The translations under genes were made by a program, and so were the position numbers. Positions 34,044-39,123 of a stretch of DNA of 39,123 nt are shown piece after piece. Each line of letters starts with the position of its first letter. Positions within the stretch are counted from its first letter, which is position 1. The DNA comes from Clostridiales bacterium (GTDB taxonomy: Bacteria > Bacillota > Clostridia > Oscillospirales > Acutalibacteraceae), in the NCBI GenBank assembly GCA_019419895.1, contig JAHZIE010000023.1, positions 1-39,123 on the forward strand. The letters are read 5' to 3'. The notes under the pieces were generated by a model. It was given only the letters and a program-made list of their open reading frames with translations, made no database searches and was not told where the DNA came from.

Positions 34044-34220
34044 CAGCAGGATCTTTCCAGTGCAGGAAACGCGAAGAGGAGGGAAGTCGCTGGAGACTGC
34101 TTCTTGTTTAAAGGGATGACCGACAGCAGGAGCCAACAGAGTCCGCCTTACAAAGAATTGAAGGGAATTCACACTAAATAAAAAGGGCGGGAACTCAAGG
34201 GTACTTACAATATGGGTTAA

Positions 34221-35642
34221 TCAGCCAAAGAAATAACGGCGCGCGAGTTCTTTTCCCCCCTCCCGGGAGATTCGTCCGTCCTCAATGAGGACGGCACGGT
34301 CACAGAGAGATTCCGCGCAGCGCATATCATGGGTGATAGTGATCATGGTATTTCCAGTCTGTTCATGCAGGCGGTTGAGAATATGGATCATGTCCTTCAG
34401 GCCCGCGTAATCCTGTCCTACAGTTGGTTCGTCTAAAAGAAGGACCGAAGGACTCGAGGCGGCGACAGCGGCAATGGAAACCCGCCTTTTCTGCCCCTCG
34501 GAAAGGGAATGGGGATGGCGGTGTGCCAGGGATGTGAGTCCAAACAACTCCATAACCTCCCGCGCGGCGTTTTGCGAGGAGGCTCCAAAGCCGATTTCCT
34601 GCTCTACAGTGGGCATGAAAAGCTGGTAGTTGGGATTTTGATAGACAATCCCAACCTTTTTAAACCAGTCCTCGCTTCCCTTGGCCTTTTGCCCAAAGGA
34701 GGGATCAACTCCTTGAAGAATCCGTCCCTTTGACGGCCGGCAGAGCCTTGCTATGAGGCGGAGAAGGGTGGTCTTTCCACAGCCGTTTTCTCCCAGAAGA
34801 AGAACACGTTCCCCCTTTTTTACTGTGAAAGAGATATCCTTTAGGATTTCCCTTCCATTGACGGAGAAGCCGGTATGCTCCAGCTGGAAAATAGGCCCAG
34901 ATTCACCAATAGAAGGGGTTCCACATTCATCCCGGATATATTCCGATTGACAGGATAGATAGGCTTCTTTGTCATGCACTCCGGAAATTTTGCCCGCGCG
35001 TATGCTCCAGACGGCGTCAACATAGGGCAGCACCATATCAAGCCGGTGTTCCACAAGCAGGATGGCGTAACCGGATTTTGCGAGCCGACGCAGGGTTTCC
35101 ATCAACAGGATGGCTCCCTCCTTGTCAAGGTTGGCCAAAGGTTCGTCCAGGACAAGGATTTTCTGTTCCGTAGCAAGGGTGCAGGCTGTAATCAGCCGCT
35201 GTTTTTGGCCGCCGGAGAGAGTTCTGGTTTTCCAAGCGGGATGAAGCTTCATATAGCCGCAGGAGCGGGTGATGCGCGATTGGATTTTTTCCTGGGAAAA
35301 GGCGAAATTTTCACAGCCAAAGGCGATTTCATCCTCCACCAGCTGATGAACAATCTGTTCCTCCGCGTTTTGGAGGACAACCCCCACCTTCCGGCAGATA
35401 TCTCCCATTTTATGCTTGGAAATATCCTCCCCATCGATAAAAATTTTTCCCCAAATTTCTCCGGGGATTATATTGGGAATGATCCCGGCGATCAGGGAAA
35501 GAACCGTGCTTTTCCCTTCTCCGGAGAATCCGGAGAGAAGAGCCACCTCACCATAAGAGACGGAAAAGCTGGCGTCTGACAAAACCTTATCTTCATATCC
35601 CTCATAGGAAAAAGAGACATTTTTAAATTCAATTGCGTTCAT
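34221..35642 (-). CDS. ECF transporter ATPase with two fused ABC domains
   Basis: A 473-residue protein made of two ABC domains. The first (about 1-230) has Walker A GFSGEGKST, signature LSGGQKQR and Walker B ILVLDEPLANLD. The second (about 255-473) has GENGCGKTT, LSEGQKRR and VLLLDEPTVGQD. It thus replaces the EcfA1-EcfA2 heterodimer that powers ECF vitamin and metabolite uptake. The start at 35642 overlaps the stop of ecfT (ATGA), with GGTGGTGG upstream; a longer frame to 35699 lies inside ecfT. With the two upstream genes it forms a dedicated (group I) ECF transporter. Confidence 0.92.
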   Translation of the reverse strand: MNAIEFKNVSFSYEGYEDKVLSDASFSVSYGEVALLSGFSGEGKSTVLSLIAGIIPNIIPGEIWGKIFIDGEDISKHKMGDICRKVGVVLQNAEEQIVHQLVEDEIAFGCENFAFSQEKIQSRITRSCGYMKLHPAWKTRTLSGGQKQRLITACTLATEQKILVLDEPLANLDKEGAILLMETLRRLAKSGYAILLVEHRLDMVLPYVDAVWSIRAGKISGVHDKEAYLSCQSEYIRDECGTPSIGESGPIFQLEHTGFSVNGREILKDISFTVKKGERVLLLGENGCGKTTLLRLIARLCRPSKGRILQGVDPSFGQKAKGSEDWFKKVGIVYQNPNYQLFMPTVEQEIGFGASSQNAAREVMELFGLTSLAHRHPHSLSEGQKRRVSIAAVAASSPSVLLLDEPTVGQDYAGLKDMIHILNRLHEQTGNTMITITHDMRCAESLCDRAVLIEDGRISREGGKELARRYFFG

Positions 35643-36316
35643 AGAACCACCACCAAAACCGCTCCTGTCAGAAGGAAAAGCAGGAATAGGATATCCCAAG
35701 GGCGGACGTCGACCGTTTTATAAACGGAATAATTCTCGGCATCCTTTGAAAAGCCTCTTGTTTCCACCGACAGTGCCAAGGTGTCTGATATATTTACCAG
35801 TCTAATAATCAAAGGAATAAGGAAGGCGCGGTAAAAAATCTGTGGACTGACAAAGCTACCGGCCCCCCTGGTTCGCATTGCTTCCCGTACCTGCCGGACT
35901 TCTCTGCCAAGGAGGGGGAAAAAGGTCAGGGTGATCATCATTCCAAGAGTCAACATGCGGGGAAGCCGGAGAGAGGAAAAATTCCTGACAAGATAGATGG
36001 GAGAGAGAGCCAGCCCGGGGATGACAGCGATACAGACAGCGAGTATGCGGTTGACAGCCGCATAGGACGAAAGCGGATCCCGGGAAATGGCGTAGGTAAT
36101 TCCCGCGAGGAAGACGCTGAGCAGTAAGGCCGCGGGGAGGACAGCCAGACAGGAACGCCAATATCCAAACGCCAAAAACAGAAGCCACATGGCGCCCAGA
36201 TACCAGACGCACGCGTTTTCTTTCGCCGTGATAATACCGAATATAATGATGAGGACGGTGGAAAAAAGCCCGATAATTGGATAGATGGGATGTTTTACCT
36301 GCAATTTTTCGCTCAC
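35639..36316 (-). CDS. ECF transporter membrane coupling protein EcfT
   Basis: A 225-residue membrane protein with about five helices. Two coupling segments carry the ARG-like motifs REAMRTRGAGSF and ALSVETRGFSKD, by which EcfT contacts the two ATP-binding domains. The start is GTG at 36316, overlapping the stop of the S-component gene (GTGA), and its own stop overlaps the next start, so translation of all three genes is coupled. Confidence 0.9.
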   Translation of the reverse strand: MSEKLQVKHPIYPIIGLFSTVLIIIFGIITAKENACVWYLGAMWLLFLAFGYWRSCLAVLPAALLLSVFLAGITYAISRDPLSSYAAVNRILAVCIAVIPGLALSPIYLVRNFSSLRLPRMLTLGMMITLTFFPLLGREVRQVREAMRTRGAGSFVSPQIFYRAFLIPLIIRLVNISDTLALSVETRGFSKDAENYSVYKTVDVRPWDILFLLFLLTGAVLVVVL

Positions 36317-36882
36317 TTTTTTAATGCTCCCGACTTTTTGAGTTCTTTTGAAATTTTAATTCCAATCCATGCGCCAAGGGCGGATATTGCCAGAACCGCC
36401 GCTGACATCCCTGCGGTAATCCAAGGAGCCTTGGTAGCGACTGTGACCATCGGCTCCCTGCCGAACAGAAGATTATAAAGAAAATTGAAAGGCAGGGAAA
36501 GGGGATTATAGAGGAGGACGGCGAAAAATACGGCGCTGTCCTTTTGATAGCCGTGAAAAATAAGAAGAACAAGGATTTCCAGCAGCAGGCCGACGATCAG
36601 ATTGGAAAAAAACATAGGAGGAGCCATCAGAAGCTGGAAAAGACCAGTTAGAAAAGCCATGATAAATAGGGAACCGGGTTTCCGGATTTTCATCAGCCCT
36701 ATGGCGAAAAATATGGAGATCTGCAACCCTGTCACTACCTGGGCAATTCCAAAAATGACGGTTTGCAGACTGGCCACAAGCGGCATCACGGCACAGGTGC
36801 ACAATGTTACGGCCGAAATGATTGCCAAGAATACAATATCCTTTACCTTAAAAGGCTCCAAGTGAAACAGCTTTTCTTTCAT
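36313..36882 (-). CDS. ECF transporter substrate-binding (S) component, MptD/Trep_Strep-like
   Basis: A 189-residue membrane protein with five or six helices. The N terminus has FKVKDIVFLAIISAVTLCT and the segments FFSNLIVGLLLEILVL and LPFNFLYNLLFG, typical of the MptD/Trep_Strep group of S components, whose substrates are mostly unknown. The start at 36882 has GGAG eight bases upstream. As first gene of the operon it names the substrate of the transporter, but neither the protein nor the leader shows what it is. Confidence 0.82.
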   Translation of the reverse strand: MKEKLFHLEPFKVKDIVFLAIISAVTLCTCAVMPLVASLQTVIFGIAQVVTGLQISIFFAIGLMKIRKPGSLFIMAFLTGLFQLLMAPPMFFSNLIVGLLLEILVLLIFHGYQKDSAVFFAVLLYNPLSLPFNFLYNLLFGREPMVTVATKAPWITAGMSAAVLAISALGAWIGIKISKELKKSGALKK

Positions 36883-37552
36883 ACAATACACTCCAATCCT
36901 CTAGTTGTGGCATTAAAAAGGTACGGCTAACTCGGTAAGCTTCCTTATGAAAAATAAGATCATTCCAACGGCGCGGAGGAGGGGCAAGCGCAGGCTGTTC
37001 CAGACAAATATATAACCGGATTCTTTCAAAAAACAGCGGATGTCCCTGAACCGCCGGAAAACAAGCGGTAACAGCGAAGCACGGCGCGGAAAAGAAAAAC
37101 CAACCCAGCGAGTTAGTTGAAGCTAATTTCTGACAAAAATAAGGTATCATATTTTTCCTTTTCTGTCAAATAAAAAATGATAAAAATTATAATAATGATG
37201 AAAAATTAAGGAATATGAATGGGGTAACAGCTTTGTTTGTAAGAGAATTTTATGGAAAATCCGATAGAGATTTGTCTTTACTAACTTTATGAAATAAAAT
37301 CAGCGCTGTGTTGATGTGTTTTGAGGGATAGAGAAAGGCCGCGGAATTCAGCTGTTTTCCCAATTGAAGTTTAGCGGCTTTGGAAAGGAAAACAGACGAA
37401 ATCCGGCAGTCAGGTTTATGAGAGAAAAATAGGGGGCAGGAGGCGGGGCTCTCCCATGTGTTTTTTAAGATGCGCCGGCCTTTTTGGGACTGATGCAAGC
37501 TTCGGCCCTGGCCTTTACGGGACAGAATGGACCCGCTGCGGAAAATAAGAAT
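36883..37552. other. Gene-free leader region of the ECF operon
   Basis: No credible gene on either strand. On the minus strand a perfect TTGACA lies at 37164-37169, with only a weak -10 (TACCTT, 17 bases on), so the transcript would carry a leader of about 250 bases. An 8-base inverted repeat CTAACTCG (36927-36934) / CGAGTTAG (37109-37116) spans the leader. No riboswitch class that I know (TPP, FMN, cobalamin, preQ1, purine) is recognisable. Further right, 37170-37552, I see nothing. Confidence 0.4.
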
Positions 37553-37581
37553 CAGAGGAGAGGGGGCATCCCCTCTCCTCT
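37553..37581 (-). terminator. Strong hairpin, possible terminator of the right-hand ABC operon
   Basis: CAGAGGAGAGGGG / CCCCTCTCCTCTG is a perfect 13-base stem around GCAT. On the minus strand ATTCTTATTTTCC follows, a loose T-rich tail. The stem is stable but the tail is weak, so another role is possible. Confidence 0.5.
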
Positions 37582-37842
37582 GGTATAGAATTAAAGCATG
37601 ATCGATATTTTTAAGGTTTTCTTTTGCCTTTATCGATTGTCTAACCCTCCGTCCGCCTAGGGATGGAACAGTTGACTTCCCAGCGAAGAGACAATCTGGC
37701 TAAAGGCATACTCAAATTTTCTAACTGATTGCGTGGGTCTCAGCGCCTGACGCCACGCCGCTCAAAAAACACTTTTGAAATTTTTCCCTTGGGAATACTT
37801 GTTATCCGCCATATTTCTGGTGTTTTTCCAGGAGGTGGAGGA

Positions 37843-37923
37843 ATGAAAAGCACTGAAAGAAAATACGGAGAAAACACCTTTCCATTCACTACTGAAATGA
37901 GCGGAAGGGTCTGTCGCTTCTGA
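37843..37923 (+). CDS. Candidate 26-residue small protein with very strong ribosome binding site
   Basis: ATG at 37843 is preceded by AGGAGGTGGAGG (37830-37841), one of the best ribosome binding sites in the window. The reading frame runs 26 codons to TGA 37921-37923 (starts MKSTERKYGENTFPFTTEMS, ends VCRF). It has no signal peptide or membrane helix, several charged residues and one cysteine. A promoter-like pair (TTGGGA 37789-37794, TATTTC 37812-37817, 17 apart) would start a transcript just before the site. I do not recognise it. It could be a small protein or peptide, or the surviving start of a lost gene. Confidence 0.35.
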   Translation: MKSTERKYGENTFPFTTEMSGRVCRF

Positions 37924-37941
37924 GAGTGTAAGGGGAGACAA

Positions 37942-37961
37942 AAGACCGTTCAAATGGTCTT
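37942..37961 (-). terminator. Weak terminator right after the TrpZ-like gene
   Basis: AAGACC (37942-37947) and GGTCTT (37956-37961) form a six-base stem; on the minus strand TTTTG follows. It lies eight bases past the stop of the ATPase gene. Stability is low, so it may be only a partial terminator. Confidence 0.4.
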
Positions 37962-37968
37962 AGGAGAT

Positions 37969-38766
37969 TTAAATGGAAAACATGGTCCGGTCTGAGAGCC
38001 CTTCCCTGGCGGAGCCGGCAAAAAGCTCCACCAGCTTTTGGGGCGTCATTTGGGCTCGTTCTTCTCCAGAGATGTCAAAAAGCAGGCGGCCGCTGTCCAT
38101 CATAATGGTGCGGTTGCCGAAGGAAAGGGCCTGATCCATGTTATGAGTGATCATCATTGTGGTGAGATGGAGATCTGAGATGATTTCCCTGGTGATTTTC
38201 ATAACCTTTTGCGCGGTTGCGGGATCCAGAGCGGCTGTATGCTCGTCCAGAAGGAGAAGTTTTGGCTGGGCTATGGTGGACATCAGCAGGGCGGCGGCCT
38301 GGCGCTGACCGCCGGACAAAAGCCCCATTTTGGTTTTCATCCGATCCTCCAATCCCAGTTCAAGGGTGGAAAGGAGTTCCCGGAAATAGGCGGAATCCTT
38401 TTTATTCACTGCGAAAAAACGGTGGGTGGATTTTCTCGTATAGGCCAGGGCCAGGTTTTCTTCAATGGTCATGTTAGGGGCGGTCCCCCGGAGAGGATTT
38501 TGATAAAGGCAGCCGATGTTCAGCGCCCGCCGGTAATCCTTCTGATAGGTGATATCTTCCCCTTCCAGCAGGATTCTGCCGGAATCGGGCAAAAATTTCC
38601 CAAGAATCGCGTTGAACAGAGTGGATTTTCCGGCGCCGTTGGATCCGAGAATGGTGATAAAATCGCCCTTTTTCACCTCCAGACTGAAATCCTCAAGGGC
38701 AATCTTTTCATTGACGGTTCCCCCCTCAAATTTTTTCGTCAGATGGGTGATGGAAAGCTGGTTCAT
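37969..38766 (-). CDS. ABC transporter ATP-binding protein, TrpZ-like (TrpXYZ group)
   Basis: A 265-residue single-domain ABC ATPase with Walker A GSNGAGKST (about 41-49), signature LSGGQRQA, Walker B LLLLDEHTAALDP and switch His in ITHNMDQAL. The DEHTAALDP version of Walker B and the CLYQNPLRGTAPNMTIEENL segment mark the group of ATPases that work with TrpX-like binding proteins and TrpY-like permeases, linked in some streptococci to tryptophan uptake through a tandem T-box. Its start overlaps the permease stop (ATGA at 38763-38766). The binding-protein gene should lie beyond the window end. Confidence 0.85.
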   Translation of the reverse strand: MNQLSITHLTKKFEGGTVNEKIALEDFSLEVKKGDFITILGSNGAGKSTLFNAILGKFLPDSGRILLEGEDITYQKDYRRALNIGCLYQNPLRGTAPNMTIEENLALAYTRKSTHRFFAVNKKDSAYFRELLSTLELGLEDRMKTKMGLLSGGQRQAAALLMSTIAQPKLLLLDEHTAALDPATAQKVMKITREIISDLHLTTMMITHNMDQALSFGNRTIMMDSGRLLFDISGEERAQMTPQKLVELFAGSAREGLSDRTMFSI

Positions 38767-39123
38767 GACATCTCCTCCTTCCTTTCGGAGCTGCGCGCTT
38801 TGCGGGCGGACAGCTTCTTTTTGGCCAGTGGCAGCACCAGGGCAATGACCACAATTACCGCGGACAACAGCTTGACGCCATAGCTCGGCATGTTGATTTT
38901 ATAAGCGAACTGCAGGATCAGGCGGTAGACGGCGGAGCCCGCGACAGCGGAAACCACGCCAAGGGTAACGCTCCGGCGGCCGAAAAGGGCCTGGCCGATG
39001 ATGACGGAAGCCAACCCCACCACCAACATGCCGCTGCCGCAGCGGGGATCGGCGTGGCGCGTATGCTGGTACAGAACGCTGCCGTACAGCGATCTATGGG
39101 CGTTGGAAAGCATGATCCCAAGA
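38763..39123 (-). CDS. ABC transporter permease, TrpY-like (5' end outside the window)
   Basis: The last 120 residues of a membrane permease; the frame is open to the window edge. GSGMLVVGLASVIIGQALFG is the conserved stretch of the branched-chain-amino-acid-type permease fold used by TrpY proteins, followed by two hydrophobic segments and a basic, charged tail (KKKLSARKARSSERKEE). The segment LSNAHRSLYGSVLYQHTRHA at the edge fits the family less well than the rest, which may be divergence. The partner ATPase gene overlaps its stop by four bases. Confidence 0.82.
   Translation of the reverse strand, partial: LGIMLSNAHRSLYGSVLYQHTRHADPRCGSGMLVVGLASVIIGQALFGRRSVTLGVVSAVAGSAVYRLILQFAYKINMPSYGVKLLSAVIVVIALVLPLAKKKLSARKARSSERKEEMS

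Noticed and set aside
37553..37581. Perfect 13-base inverted repeat considered as an IS end or recombination site
   Set aside because: There is no second copy in the window and no transposase or recombinase gene beside it; a transcription hairpin is simpler.

Overview
The window looks like a chromosomal segment of a Gram-positive anaerobe of the phylum Bacillota, class Clostridia, probably gut- or rumen-associated. The support is an LplABC-type sugar ABC transporter with a YesM/YesN-type two-component system, ECF transporter modules, strong AGGAGG-type ribosome binding sites, sigma-A-like TTGACA/TATAAT promoters, and roughly balanced GC in genes with AT-rich intergenic DNA. The family cannot be fixed from the sequence.

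Region 1 (1-27514) is a large carbohydrate-utilisation locus. On the minus strand lie uxaB and uxaA (tagaturonate reductase, altronate dehydratase) behind an amidohydrolase. After an intrinsic terminator comes a five-gene minus-strand operon running from 13465 down to 4757: a DUF5107/TPR protein, an M28-type peptidase, a large GH123_N/DUF6067-like glycosidase, a small soluble Cache-like protein, and a GH123/DUF4091-like protein. Divergently, from a perfect-consensus promoter, runs an AAC(3)-fold acetyltransferase. It is followed by a YesN-type response regulator and an unusual 907-residue YesM-type histidine kinase with two tandem sensor modules. Next come two permeases and a lipoprotein of an oligosaccharide ABC transporter, a second copy of the Cache-like plus GH123-like pair, an alpha/beta hydrolase, and a PanE-type reductase. 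Read together, the kinase senses an extracytoplasmic glycan signal, the regulator switches on transporter and hydrolases, the imported oligosaccharide is cut in the cytoplasm (neither GH123-like protein shows a signal peptide), and released hexuronate goes through UxaB/UxaA. The substrate is not determined by the sequence.

Region 2 (27537-34043) is a decayed accessory stretch. It holds an IS200-like element whose transposase is broken by one inserted A and one nonsense codon. It then has two intact cell-envelope glycosylation genes (GT-C-like membrane protein, GT2-GtrA fusion) behind what looks like a transcription attenuator. A MATE transporter gene follows with a single in-frame amber codon, then remnants of a MarR regulator and a GNAT acetyltransferase with several frameshifts.

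Region 3 (34221-39123) holds an ECF transporter operon (S component, EcfT, fused EcfA), a gap of about 1 kb carrying one 26-codon ORF with a very strong ribosome binding site, and the ATPase and partial permease of a second ABC transporter of the TrpXYZ-like type that runs off the end of the window.

The best candidate for something undescribed is the duplicated two-gene cassette, a stand-alone Cache-fold protein translationally coupled to a GH123-like protein, sitting with a tandem-sensor kinase. No CRISPR array, rRNA or tRNA was seen.
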